NCBI GenBank assembly: GCA_034769895.1 | Contig: CM068373.1 | Span: forward strand, 438,197,080 to 438,261,079 | Direction of reading: 5' to 3' | Length of the DNA stretch: 64,000 nt | From: Magicicada septendecula | Lineage: Eukaryota; Arthropoda; Insecta; Hemiptera; Cicadidae | In this document: one piece after another, positions 21,727-33,019 of the stretch | How the letters are laid out: each line of letters starts with the position of its first letter | How positions within the stretch are numbered: the stretch's first letter is position 1 | Position numbers and translations under genes: made by a program | Notes under the pieces: generated by a model | Database searches by the model: none | What the model was told of the DNA's origin: nothing | Seen by the model: only the letters and a program-made list of their open reading frames with translations

Positions 21727-24521
21727 GTATAGTACATAGTTATACATTAGTTTATAATGTATAAACAAATGGACAATTATACAAGCATTTATTGTTATAA
21801 TGAACAGCATTGTTGTTATTTGTAATCTTATCGGTTAAAACTGTTGGAGACCGTTTGGTGTCCCATGGAAGTCATTTTTATGTGCACTTTCAGTCCATAC
21901 GATTTAGCCATAACATGTACCAGTACCACATGGCAGGAAATTTGAATTTTATGACGTCAGGGGTGTGAGTACGACGTGACCATGGTGGGGGTAGAATGTG
22001 ACTGAAGTAGGGATATCACGTGACCATGGTGGGAGTACCATGTGACAGGCACCATGTGGGGGTATCACAGCACTGGTGCGAAGTGTAGTGATTGGTCGGC
22101 CATGTTTAATTATGTCACGTCATCATGTAGCAGGATTGGTTGTGATTGGTGTGTTGAATGGCAGTAGTCGGTGTGGCCAACATGTGATAATTGAGAAGAA
22201 AATTCCCTCTAAAAGAGAAATAGGTTAAAGAAGGATGTGTGAGGGAAAATATAGCGTTGCCACTACCACCAGTGTGTCTATGTCATGGCGGGAAGGGATT
22301 TATGTTCCCTTAACAAGTGTATCCAGCATGTCCGTGGCCATCTTGTCCTCTGCTTGTCTTGATTTAATAGGGCGATGTCGTGTGAGGCATAAAATTGTGT
22401 AACTTAATGTATACTTGTGTATGAAAGAAAATAATGTGGCCAGTTCCTGGTTTCTTCTTCTTGTCTTGTTTTTTATATGTTCATAAATAATTTTAACGTT
22501 CATGCATGTGTGTGTGTGTGTGTGTGTGTGCGCTCGCGTGTGTGTGTTAAGTAAAACACTGTGTCTTGACTGCTCTTCATGTCTTTGTTGTCGCAGGTTT
22601 TTTTCTGTGTTCAAAAGTAAGGTTAACCACACAAATGATTAATGAGTGTTGAGGAAAAAGAAATGTGTATATGGGCGCGTTGTCTGTCTGTTTAGAGATA
22701 AAATGTGTGGGTCGGATAGCCTTTGCGTAAAAGCACGTTGATGTGTATGTGTGCACATAGATTTTGTGTACTGTTGTAACCTAATGAAAACAATCATTCT
22801 CCTCGCTCACAGTGGAAAACAGTATGTGTGAAATAAAACATGACATCAATCATGTGTATAAGTATAATTACACCATCAAAAATGGTACAATAAATATACA
22901 CAGATACGCATTACATAATGCAATGAAAACACACACACATGCATAAAGTACCTATAGAATTGTCAGATGGTTTTAACATCAACAGTGAATTCGTAACAGA
23001 CGTCAATGTACAGAATTATAGAGTTACAAATGAAACCGCTGTAGAATAAATAAATAGAAAATCACTAAGGCTTACCTTATAGAAAAACAAATGTAAAACT
23101 TCATGTTCACACGATATTGAACGATGTAGTAATTGTGGAACCGAGCTAAGAAATACTGTCTGCTCTGCTCCATTTCTCGAATACAAATGACCATATAGCA
23201 AATCACTTCCTCCTCCACTGCACTGTAGCAAGTGCACAACAAGTTAGGTAAGTTCCAAACGATCTGTGGAAAAATCAACGTATTTTTAGAAACAAGGTAG
23301 ATCGAGATGCAAAATTAAAGTTTTACAAAGTTATGGGAGTCCCTGTACTATGTAAAGGGACACACACTATGGGTGTGAATTATGGGCAACAACGAAAAAC
23401 AAGACGGTGTAACGGTACAGAATTGTGGGTTACTACAATTATAATTTAAATCAGTTTTAATTGTCAGTATCAACCTGTGAGGTGCCCCAGTTTAACCAGC
23501 AACACACTGTTAGCCTAAACAACCGTCTAGACATATTACGTAACCGCCCCAGCAGCAGTCCTTGTGAATCACAGTATGCAGATGGTCATCACAGAAGCAA
23601 CAACAGACAGAAAAGTGTAGCATACAGCTTGCTAAATAAAACGGTGGCCTCGGGTGCAAGATAGGCCGTAATTTTTATTCGGCCTATCTATTAAAGTATC
23701 TCATAAAAGTTATAAAAGTGTACAAACAGTGTAGCGCGTGGTCAAATAATTAAATACGTAAGAGCTCTAGCAACTGTTTAACACAAAAGTCGGCCGACAA
23801 AAAGTTAACGAAATCGTCAACTATGGTGAATTAAATATAATGGAGTACGTTGTGGTAGTGTGAAAGTTTGTGAACTGGGGAAATAATATTTGTGACTAGA
23901 AACACCCAACAACACGAGGTGGCGATGGAACTGATTAACGCCATGGATTGTTAAGTACTCTACATAACCCTATCAGAATTATTCTATAAATACAGAAATT
24001 AAAAATAAACAGTTTAAATCACGGGGTTTTTAAAAGAAAAAATAAATAAATAAAAAATAAAAGTATGAGTGAGAGAGCGTTGCAAAGTGCTGATTAAGTT
24101 ATTTTATATTGCTTTATTGCTAAGTCATTTTCATACGAATTTAGATCAACTGATTAAGTATTCATGCCTTATTGTTTTTTTGGTATTGAAATTATAATGT
24201 AAAGATAAATTGAAAGCAAATACTGCATTAAAGAAAGCTAGTTGTTTTAGAATACAAAAATTGGTGTTAGCGCAATTATTTTGAAACTTCAACCCAAATA
24301 ACCTTGTCTGCAGCTGGGTTTCGTCTGTACGACCTTGGAAGAGAACCCGAAGGTAAGATAAGACATTATAAATATCAATTAAAATAAATTGAGTAGTTTC
24401 ATTGGCCCCGAAGTAGGGACTCGAAGAGTATTTTATTATTTGCACTATGTTGTATTGTTTCAACGGTAAAATACAGACCTTGGAAATGGCATTCTCAAGA
24501 GGAGTTTAAAAGTGTTCTAAA
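21727..24521. other. Long intron segment with simple repeats
   Basis: I support no gene. Near 21970-22055 short motifs of the type CACGTGACCATGGTGGGAGTA recur two or three times. A CRE-like TGACGTCA is at 21952-21959. A (TG)n tract interrupted by CGCTCGCG lies at about 22505-22548. Near 23660-23690 AGGCCGTAATTTTTATTCGGCCT forms a short hairpin, and GGTGGCGATGGAAC near 23920 resembles a primer-binding site, but I cannot delimit an LTR. Confidence 0.4.
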
Positions 24522-24785
24522 CTTGACCTTATAAGAAATAAGGCCATAAGAGAAGAGTTAAAAGTTTTTAACTTGAATGAAAAATTAAAAGATTACAAAC
24601 AAAAGTGGAAAGAACACTTAGAAAGAATGACAGATTCCAGACTGACCAAACAAGTCTGGAAATTCAAACCTATAGGAAACAGGTGTGTGGGTAGACCCAG
24701 GAAGAGATGGCTGGAGGATTTTCAAGATGGAACAGGCAGCACCTTGCCTATGCCGTGTTGTGAATATGATGATGGTGTATCGAGA
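24522..24785 (+). pseudogene. LINE reverse-transcriptase C-terminal scrap
   Basis: The reading LDLIRNKAIREELKVFNLNE, then KWKEHLERMTDSRLTKQ, then GRPRKRWLEDFQDG matches the end of arthropod non-LTR retrotransposon polyproteins, which typically close with W---H--RM---R-PK and GRPRKRW-D. Only this tail is present; no upstream RT motifs (such as F-DD) are found nearby. It is a dead 5'-truncated copy. The family within the LINEs cannot be told from this piece. Confidence 0.75.
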
Positions 24786-25435
24786 ATGTCAGTAAATCAG
24801 TGCCTTTTCTATGCTAACAGTTTATCTTATATTTTAACACGTCCCTGTTATGAGTTGTTTCCAAGTTAAGGCATTATAACTCGCACATGTTGTTAGTTGT
24901 TTCTTTTTTACCTTCAGCATATTGTACTTATCCGTGCTTTCTCCTTACTTCACAACATTACATAATCATAGTGGCAACAACAGTGCAGAATGGCCCACGT
25001 GTTTACCATGAGTCAGCTGACAGGCAACTCGCTTATTTTATTGTGTTGATAGCATTTCTATGCAGAACCTTGTGACTGGCTTTGAATGTTTGTTTTTTTT
25101 TATCGAGTTTACAGCATGTGTGCATACCGTCATCCTTGCTTAAGGTCCAAATGTACCTTACACATTTATAAATACCTTATAAATGTACCGTCATGCTTGC
25201 TATGACAGCCAAATGTACACATATCTTTGTTAATGAACATCCTTTGTTCTAATATTATGTCCTTCACTCTCATTGATTATATAATTTACATTAAATAAAT
25301 TGACTCCATAATTCTGCAGCTGCCCTATAGAAGTCCCATTACAGCAAGTAGATTCACAATTGTTAACTCCATACTTCTTCATAGCTCTGTTCAGACTCAG
25401 ACATCTGTCCAAAATTTCTCTTCCGTACGTAGAGA
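24786..25435. other. Intron sequence with a short imperfect tandem repeat
   Basis: Near 25128-25218 the motif GTACCGTCAT(C/G)CTTGCT followed by (C/G)CCAAATGTAC occurs twice. No gene was recognised. Confidence 0.35.
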
Positions 25436-25798
25436 AATTTATTGAATATTTTTAATTTGTTTACCTCAAGATGTATTTTCCTGTATTTGGAACATGTTTT
25501 CGGGAATCCTATTGTTCCCATCCTCAGCCTTCCTAATTTTGTATCTTGTGGATTATTTGTGTTTTGGTTGGTTGTTGTTATGTTTTCCTGTTGGTTTTTG
25601 GTATTTTATACTGGTATTATTGTATGTGATTGGTGTGTATATAATATTAAGTTTTTGAGTATTTTCGATGTTGAGTGCTTTGAAAATTGAGTCATGTTTT
25701 GTATTGATTTGTGCATTAGTTTGTTTAGTTTTGTGTTTGTATATTTATAAATGGGCTATAACATCTTGAGGTATAGAAATTATAAATATTAAATAAAT
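25436..25798 (-). pseudogene. Penelope-like element 3' fragment with hammerhead core
   Basis: Read on the minus strand, this scrap parallels the C-terminal end of the Penelope-like protein at 31547-32200 (FKALNFEITQ... and YQKPTG-HNNNQP), here decayed. Downstream lies CTGAGGA (25527-25521), a stem GGGAA...TTCCC, and GAAAA (25501-25497), a hammerhead ribozyme core as known from Penelope-like element ends. Beyond it are ACCTCAAG-type terminal sequences. It is an older, separate copy beside the composite element that starts at about 25799. Confidence 0.65.
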
Positions 25799-26140
25799 TA
25801 TTCAAACACTTTTTGCTACAGTCCGTTTCTTGACGTATATATTATACTAGCTGACCGGCGAACTTCGTACCGTCTCAGAATCAATAAATGTTGTGTTAAC
25901 TTATTAGCTGAATTAAATTCAGTTTTTTATTAAGATAAAATGAGTACTCAAAATGAATTAAGTTCAATAAATGTACAAAAATCAAAATGAAATGTATTTT
26001 AATTACATTGAAATGAATGCAATTCACGTGGCAGCAAGGCATTTGCTTTATTGAAGCGAATCGAAATGATTCGCGTAGCATTGTTGCACTACTTTCTGTT
26101 AAACTATTTGCTGGATGGGTTGCACTCAGGTCGATTCCCT

Positions 26141-28234
26141 TCATTGAAGCACATTGTGATATACGACATTTTTCGTTTTGTTGTCAGGTGCGAGAACGAA
26201 CAAAGCGGATGGTTTGCCGACACGTGAACATGCTACGTACAATTGACCATGAGAGAAACATTTATTTTCTAGATTCAGGCCACAAACACTCAAGGATTGG
26301 CCTTGTGATTTACTGATCGTCATGGCGAATGCAAGACGAATCGGAAATTGTATTCATTTAAACTCGAATGGCATATCGGTTGGGATCATCGGAATTCTCG
26401 GAATGAGAACTTCCTCACCTTTGAACTTTCCTTTGAGTATCGTCACGTGAATCACATTGCCCATGAGTTTTCTCACCACCAAACGCGTTCCGTTACATAG
26501 TTTTGGTTGGTTCAGATTTCGAAGCATGATGACTACCGAGCCAACCTTCAGTTGTAAATTGTGCGGTGGCAAGCCAGGCAGATCCAATGAGTTTAAACAT
26601 TCAGTTGGATAGTTGGTTGCTTCGTCTTCGTTTGTTACAGTGTCGATAGATTTTAAGGAATGCAGTGGACCAACGATTTGATTTTGAATTGTGAAGTTTA
26701 AGTGATCCACATCTTTGTTCTTTGCCGCGAGAATTGCTCGTTCACTCAACCAATTGTGATTTTTGTGGTTAGCAATGATGTTCGGGAACACTTTGTTGAT
26801 GAGCTCGTCCTACGTTGAGACGAAATTGCAAAAATTCAGCGGAAACAAAATCAATCCATTCGATTTGTCGACAGGAACACGGCCATTACCGATAGTCAGG
26901 AATTGCTTGGAGAAATCTTCGGCAGATGGATCGTTTAGCAATGCAACTCGCATGTTTGTCATCAGCTGAAGTTTCTTCATATAGCGCCACAGAGTTGATG
27001 ATTTGAGGCAAGCGTTTATTTCATCGGTAGCGGTCGATCTTGGAATGACTGGTAGTGTTTGGCGGAAATCACCAGACAGTAGAATCATTGCGCCTCCAAA
27101 ACATCTTGAGTCATTGCGCAGATCTTTCATAGTTCAATTGAGTGCTTCCAATGCGCGTTTGTGCGCCATTGTGCATTCATCCCATATGATGATTTTACTT
27201 GCTACCAAAACTTTGGCCATTGCTGAGTGTTTCGCAATGTTGCATGTCGGTTTTTCAGTCGTTTAAAGGTTTAATGGCAATTTCAACGCTGAATGAGCCG
27301 TTAGGCATCCTTCTAGCAACATGGCCGCTATCCCAGAAGAAGCAACTGCTACAGCAATTTCGGATCTCGCACGAACAGTGGCCAAAATCAATGACATGAG
27401 GAATGTCTTCCCAGTTCCACCGGGCGCATCGAGGAAAAATAAGCCACCATTTCCATCATCAATTGCCTTCATTAACGTATCGTACACTTCCTTCTGTTGG
27501 GGGTTCAACAGTGGTACATTCGTTCGAACTGATTCTTTCAATGCATCTCGATCGTATTCACGATCACGTTCCAATTCTCGATTGAAAGCGTCGTTCATAC
27601 CACGATTTGGCGTTGGCATTCCTAACTTTACTAACAAACTGCCGCACATGAGGTAACACATGTCTTCGATCAAAAGCAAAGCCTGGTTATGTATCTCCTC
27701 ATTCACCTCGAGATCGGGATTCCCTGAACTGACACGAATTCGATGTAAAATGTCTTCTGACATGTCATCCTTGTACTTGTTCCACAGTTCACGTGGATTT
27801 GATGGGAAGCATGTCGAAATAATGATAGCAAATAATGTGCGTATCTGACTTGGAGATGCAGAAACAATTGCTTCAGCGATTGTCATGTCCCAATGAGTAT
27901 CGTTTTCAAGCAAATTGAGCTGTTGACATGCAGCACGAAATGTTGGGCACACTACACCATTGACAGTTCGAAGTGATTCAAATGATGTCGGCCCACGAAC
28001 ATTCACCAGCAACAACCGCAAGTAGAAGCATTCGTCATTCTTCGGATGAACTGTGTAAATGCGACCAAGAGCATCAGTAGAACGCACATCCGGATGATCA
28101 GGAACCGCATCGCCTTGCTTCCGACGTTGAAATTTCTTCGATGAAGCGTTCCAAGTGTAATAACGTGGCATCTCAGAGTAGAGCAACGTTCGTGCAAACG
28201 GATCGCTTTGGCAAATCGAAAAGAAACTTGTCAA
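26141..28234 (-). other. Pif1-like helicase domain segment of the Helitron gene
   Basis: Motif I (FFLDAPGGTGKTFLMS), motif Ia (VAVASSGIAAMLLEG), motif II (IIIWDECTMAHK), motif III (GAMILLSGDFRQTLPVI), and motifs V/VI (AMTISKSQGQSL, LYVACSRV) occur in order. They lie in one reading frame interrupted by four of the ten stops. The arrangement is that of SF1B helicases fused to Rep in Helitrons. Confidence 0.85.
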
Positions 28235-28291
28235 TGTTGTCGCTGGAGGTGTTTCAGCACGTTGAGCAACATTTGATGCATTGAAATAAAC

Positions 28292-29221
28292 TCATTGACC
28301 ATTCTCCAGATGCACCGCCAAATGTACAACAGTGGGATGACGTTCATGAATGGGGAATGAGAATATACGCCAAATCGCCTCATTGCAGCTCACATATCGA
28401 CCAACTTGATAGTGCGTGATTTCATCGTTGGTATTTGGAGTTTGAACGCCAAAAACCGCCATATCGCTGCCTTTCGTAACATATTTGCAGATGTATTTGA
28501 TGGACTTCACTGAATTGCAATACTCCACGTTGCAATGAGCCTTGAATGTTTTGGAAAGAAGTGGCGAATACGGAACAATCCAAGTGTTGTCGACCACGAA
28601 ATCGTTTCCTTTCACTTTCGTTGTGATAGTTCTACCATTATCATTGGGTGATCGACGCCGATACAGTGGATAACCATCGTTGCCAGTGATAGTCTCCGCC
28701 ATCAAATTTCGTGGATAACGCTTGGAATACTTGCCGTCGACCATGCACGGTGATTGGGGGTTGATGGCGCCACACGGTCCGTGAATCATGTTCGTAATTA
28801 CAACATCATGCAGGTCTGGATCGGTTTCGGGATCTGGAATCTCGGCACATATGATGTCATCTATTTGGTCTGGTCGAATTCTTTCGACTAACCAAATAAG
28901 AATGTGTGCATGCGGCAAGCCTCGTTTTTGCCATTCAATCGAATACATCCAGCGTCGATTATCCCCAAAGATGTGATGCTTAACAATGTAGTTCATCAGC
29001 GACCGGATTTTTTGTTTGAAGACACGTGCGGTGATGTCGTGCCGATCACTTGATGTTTGTCCGGGGAGCAGCAGTTGAACAATTTCTATCCATTTTGGAT
29101 TGCACGTAAAGGTGATGAATAGATCTGGACGACTGTAATGATGAACATATGTCATTGCATCTTGCGCATATTCATGCATATGACGCGGGCTGCCAATGTA
29201 CGTCGCCAGTAGAATAGTCAA
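28292..29221 (-). other. Rep (HUH endonuclease) domain segment of the Helitron gene
   Basis: This is the longest open stretch over the Rep domain. It contains GSPRHMHEYAQDAMTYV, PDLFITFTCNPKW, the HUH motif HAHILIW, and the catalytic-tyrosine block IKYICKYVTKGSD. These are the residues used to nick and join single-stranded DNA during rolling-circle transposition. All look conserved in this copy, so the lesion load here is nonsense codons only. Confidence 0.85.
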
Positions 29222-30540
29222 TCAACCAACATTAGCTGCATCTCCTTCGGTGCTGATTGCATCGCGTAAATGAATATACTCCTCCGAACGCAGTTTGGCT
29301 TGGTTCAACCGAATGAAAGTGAGGCGCTCCGTTGTCAGCAAATAGTTGTCAGCATTTTGACGAATCATCAAACAATATGCGTAATAATTCATCGAGCTAA
29401 CCTTCTTGGTAGTTTCCTCACCTGAAATGAAATCAGTGAAATTAGTGTCATGTTGAAATGAAAATTATGATATCGATACTCACCGCTCAATGGATTTATC
29501 ATTTTGATATTGAAGTGATAGCCATCGTCTCCTTGCCAAAACATCAGCGGGTATTGCAATGCATCGTATGTACGGTGTGTTTTGTATATTCGTTGCAGTT
29601 GTCCAGTGTCGCGACGTGTAAGCACAATATCGCGCGTTTCCAAGTTTTCACCAACAATCACAATTGCGACTTCATCTATTGTTGGAGCGTTGAATTGGCG
29701 TTCGTGTGTTCTAGCTGGTCGTTTATCCGCTCTGATCACGACTTTGTAGTCATCACTTGGCATGCGATCCAACGCAGTTTTGAACAACCGAACCAATGCA
29801 TGATGTTCATGAAGTAGTTGCTGCAGATCTTGAAGAATTGCTCTTTTCATTGCCGTATTGATCGTTTGACGCCAATCAAGTTGTTCCTCCATATTGCCCA
29901 TGAAGTAAATTTGGATGAATTTATGCTCTGCGTCTTCAAGCGGTTGCAATGATCCAATTCAATGGTGAATTTGGCCTTGGATCTGTAAAGTTGAAGACGA
30001 AGTCAGAATTACTGATTTATGAACACCAAAAGAAAATTAACGTTTACTCTCTCGAGCAGAAATTACCTTGAATGTTGGATTGAATCCGCGTCCTTCGATA
30101 ATGGCTGCTCCAAATGAAGTCATTTGGAAACATCCGTTGTATCTTTGAGTGTTCGATAGAACATGTCATGATTCTGGTGTTTCGCCACGAAGCAATGAAT
30201 GCAATGGCTCAGGTGGCGGAGGCAATAATGGCAATTTCACCCTGCCACTGAGACAGCACAATCCAGGCGTTTCTCCAGCGAACTTCAATGCACCGCAGTG
30301 GTCGCACACAACCTCCATTGGGCCAATTCGAACGAAAGGATGCGAGCTGTAGTCAATTGTGCAATCATATTGAAACGCTACTCGATTCAAATCAACACTT
30401 GAAGCATTTCTTCTTGCGCGTCGAAGATTATCACGTTGTTGATCTGTGTGATAAGCTCGATGATTTCTCATTGCCAACCTTGCCGTTTGACGTACTGCCT
30501 CTCTTTGTTATTGTGTTTGTGAAGCACGAAGTCATGCCAT

Positions 30541-31502
30541 ACTAACGCGGCGCTCTTCTCGTGCTATTTCTTTCGTCTGCAGTGGAGTGATTCGCAATAT
30601 TCCGAAGTCTAATTGCATTACAGCTTCGTTGTGAAAGATCTTCTGGCTCGCGGCATTGTAAATAACACTGGAAAATTAATCACACAATTCAAAATTACAT
30701 AATGAAGCAATTATCGATGCGCGCACAATCACAAATGTGATAACCTCACAAAGTGAACATCTTCGAAGGCAACTTTCTGTTTGAAAATCACGATCGAAAA
30801 TAGAATTCCACAGAATTACGAACGAATCCGCCTGGAAAATTAAACACACAGTCCAAAATTACCGATTGTATTGATTGTCGATGCACGCACAATGACAAAA
30901 GACATAACCTTTCACAATGTGCACTTCATCAAACTGAACTCATCTCTTTGAAATCACTTTTCGCTGATGAATTTCAGAAAAAATCGTTTGAAGAGAATTA
31001 ATTGAATCGAATTCAAATGTAATAACGGTCGAAAACTGAATGAAAATTGGTCTGCACAGCTAGCTCAATGGTATGCAATGAAAGGACCGCGCAACTGAAT
31101 CAGCTGTCAACCAGCATACAACGCCATGTTCATTTTGTTCCTTTTTTTGTTTGTCATGTATCAGAGATGGCGTTGTATACGGATTTTAATTTTTTGTGAT
31201 TTTCTTACTTTTCCAATGCGCGAGGAAACTTCTCGAGGCCGAGACGAACGAAAAAAAATTCATCGAAATCAGTCAATCCGTTCTCGAGATATCATCAAAA
31301 AAGCCCTTCCATACAAAATGTATGAGAAAATGAATTTTCTTCATAAATTTTTTTTCGTGAATTTTTCTCATGTTTTAATAGTTATTCTGCTATTCAGGGT
31401 GGAGACAAATCCAACAAATCAAAGATCATAAAAATCGTTCCAGCCATTCTTGAGTTATAAATGGTGTAACTAACCCGACTTTGTTTAATATATATATATA
31501 GA
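30541..31502. other. Helitron 5' non-coding region
   Basis: This lies between the Rep/helicase start codon and the 5' TC end. No ORF is supported. On the plus strand, ATCGTTCCAGCCATTCTTGAG near 31434-31455, followed by TAACCCGACTTTG, is a subterminal block; a comparable block is found near 58187-58256. Confidence 0.6.
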
Positions 31503-31546
31503 TTTAATTTTTATATTGAATTTACCTCAAGATGTTTCTTTCCTTA

Positions 31547-32200
31547 TTAGGTACATGTTTCGGGTACCATTTTGTACTCATCCTCAGCCTTCCGGATTTT
31601 GTGTCTGGTGAAGTACATATGTGTTGGTTGGTTGTTATTGTGGCTTCCCGTTGGCTTCTGGTACTTTAAATTGGTTTTATTGTGTGTGATTTTGGTGTAT
31701 GTATTAGTATGTTGTGTAATTTCAAAGTTGAGTGCTTTGAAAATTGTGTCATGTTTTGTATTGATTTGTATTTGTTCAGCTATCAGTTTGTTTTTCGTTT
31801 TATGTTTGTATATTTGTAAATTTTCCCAAATGTTCATTATGGTGCCTTTGTGTGGTATGTGTTTTATTAGTTTCATGTTGGTTATGTTTGGGAATTCATG
31901 TCCAGTGTTTATTGCATGTGTGGCCAAATTAGATTTGTATATTTCTGGTTTTTTGAATGTGTTTAGATGTTCAAAATAACGTTTTTTCAGTTTGTTTGTT
32001 TGTCCTATGTAACATTTATTGCAATCTTGGCATTCAGTTTTGTATATACCATTGGTTGCTGTATTATCTTTGTTGTGTGGGTTATTTAGTTTTTGTAGAT
32101 TATTTTTGTTAGTTTTGTATGCTATTTTAATGTGTGTGTCGTTAAACAGTTTTGTTAGCTTTGTCATTTTATTATTTATGTATATATGAATGTGGCCCAT
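31547..32200 (-). CDS. Penelope-like GIY-YIG endonuclease domain
   Basis: This 217-codon frame contains NGIYKTECQDCNKCYIGQT, the GIY...CYIG signature with the CxxC insert typical of Penelope-like elements. It continues with KKRYFEHL and NLATHAINTGHEF, which fit the Arg and His of the nuclease site, and IWENLQIY (conserved Glu region). The C-terminal tail is LKYQKPTGSHNNNQP. In complete elements this domain follows the RT in one polyprotein; here a stop separates the two. It cuts target DNA for integration. The 3' terminal hammerhead region overlaps its last codons. Confidence 0.85.
   Translation of the reverse strand: MGHIHIYINNKMTKLTKLFNDTHIKIAYKTNKNNLQKLNNPHNKDNTATNGIYKTECQDCNKCYIGQTNKLKKRYFEHLNTFKKPEIYKSNLATHAINTGHEFPNITNMKLIKHIPHKGTIMNIWENLQIYKHKTKNKLIAEQIQINTKHDTIFKALNFEITQHTNTYTKITHNKTNLKYQKPTGSHNNNQPTHMYFTRHKIRKAEDEYKMVPETCT
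31557..31587 (-). ncRNA. Hammerhead ribozyme core in Penelope-like terminus
   Basis: On the minus strand CTGAGGA (31587-31581) is followed by a hairpin built on GTAC...GTACC and then GAAAC (31561-31557). ATGT and ACAT downstream could pair as a short stem III. This is the CUGANGA / stem II / GAAA order of hammerhead motifs known from Penelope-like termini. Stem I was not resolved, so activity is not claimed. Confidence 0.55.
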
Positions 32201-32285
32201 TTTTTATTGTTGTTATTATTTTTGTTTTGTTCATTTTGATTAATTCTTAATTGTTCAGTTTTTATGTTATATTTGATTTTATTTT

Positions 32286-33016
32286 CTATTTTGTTACAGT
32301 GTTTTTATTATATCCATTTTCACAAGCAATTTGGTATATTATATTTCTTTCTTTGTCTGTTTCTTGTTTGTTTAGGGGTATTTTGTACATTCTGTTGAAT
32401 AGTGAATAGAATGCTGCCATTTTATGTTGTGGTGGGTGGTCAGAATGGTTAGCTATGATGATGTTAGTGGAAGTTGGTTTTCTGTATATTGCATATTGTA
32501 GGTGGTTATTGTATCTTGTGATGGTTATGTCTAAATAGTTGATTTTGTTATGATTTTCTTTTTCTTCTGTGAATTGTATTTTTGGATGTATGTTATTGAT
32601 TTGTTTTAATATGTTATCTGCATTTGTATTTTTGTTACTTGATAGGCCTATATTATATAGTCCATCATCTACATATCTTATCCAAATGCCATTTGGATCA
32701 AAGGATTTTATAATATTTTGTATTTTGGTATATGTATGTTGTAAGAATATTTCTGCTATTATGCTAGATAATGGAGATCCCATAGCCAATCCTTCTTGTT
32801 GTTGATAAATTGTGCTATTGAATTCAAAGTAATTTTGTTTTAGTATTAGTTGGAGGCTATTTTTTATTTCAGTTATATATTGTGTCTTCATTTTGTTGTT
32901 TAAGTGTGTTTATTATTAAGTCTATTGTTTCATCAATTGGAATGTTGGTGTACATATTTGTGATGTCATATGATGTGAAATATGTGTTTTCATCTATATT
33001 TATTACTTTTAGTTTG
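32286..33016 (-). pseudogene. Penelope-like reverse transcriptase, C-terminal half
   Basis: The minus strand reads KLKVINIDENTYFTSYDI, then QEGLAMGSPLSSIIAEIFLQ (RT motif 4 area), then IWIRYVDDGLY (the YVDD catalytic box), then NYLDITITR and YRKPT, the standard order of Penelope-like RT. Motif YVDD is intact. The frame is open from 32891 to 32286 and continues upstream with little damage. The N-terminal RT half is missing from this strand and is found inverted at 33020-33676. It is followed after a short broken linker by the GIY-YIG domain. The enzyme is a retroelement RT related to telomerase. Confidence 0.85.
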
Positions 33017-33019
33017 TCT

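Larger units (their letters stand above)
26141..30540 (-). pseudogene. Helitron Rep/helicase gene, three exons, ten in-frame stops
   Basis: This gene encodes the Helitron transposase. ATG is at 30540. Exon 1 is 30540-30067, intron 30066-29983, exon 2 29982-29484, intron 29483-29422, exon 3 29421-26141. The splices are GT/AG and join in phase (NPTFK/IQGQ and NPLSG/EETTKKVSS), giving 1418 codons with no frame shift. The N-terminus has a zinc-finger-like CDHCGALKFAGETPGLCC. The Rep domain has the HUH motif in GLPHAHILIW and the two-Tyr region KYICKY. The Pif1-like helicase has GGTGKT, IIIWDECTMAHK, LSGDFRQ and SKSQGQSL...VACSRV. In-frame stops are at 30534, 30510, 30168, 29961, 29224, 28294, 27265, 27133, 26812 and 26356 (first base, minus strand): seven TGA, two TAA, one TAG. 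Where the family is familiar to me they replace Arg or Gln. Confidence 0.85.
25847..31502 (-). mobile_element. Helitron with both ends, inserted A|T
   Basis: A 5.66-kb rolling-circle DNA transposon on the minus strand. On the minus strand it begins TCTATATATATATATTAAAC (right edge) and ends GGTCAGCTAG (left edge, CTAG at 25850-25847). A GCGAAGTTCGC hairpin lies a few bases before that end, the classic Helitron 3' structure. The flanks are A (25846) and T (31503), and closing the gap rebuilds a continuous Penelope-like terminus. The element therefore inserted between A and T without duplication, as the family does. It carries one Rep/helicase gene that is full length but has ten in-frame stops. 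Confidence 0.9.
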
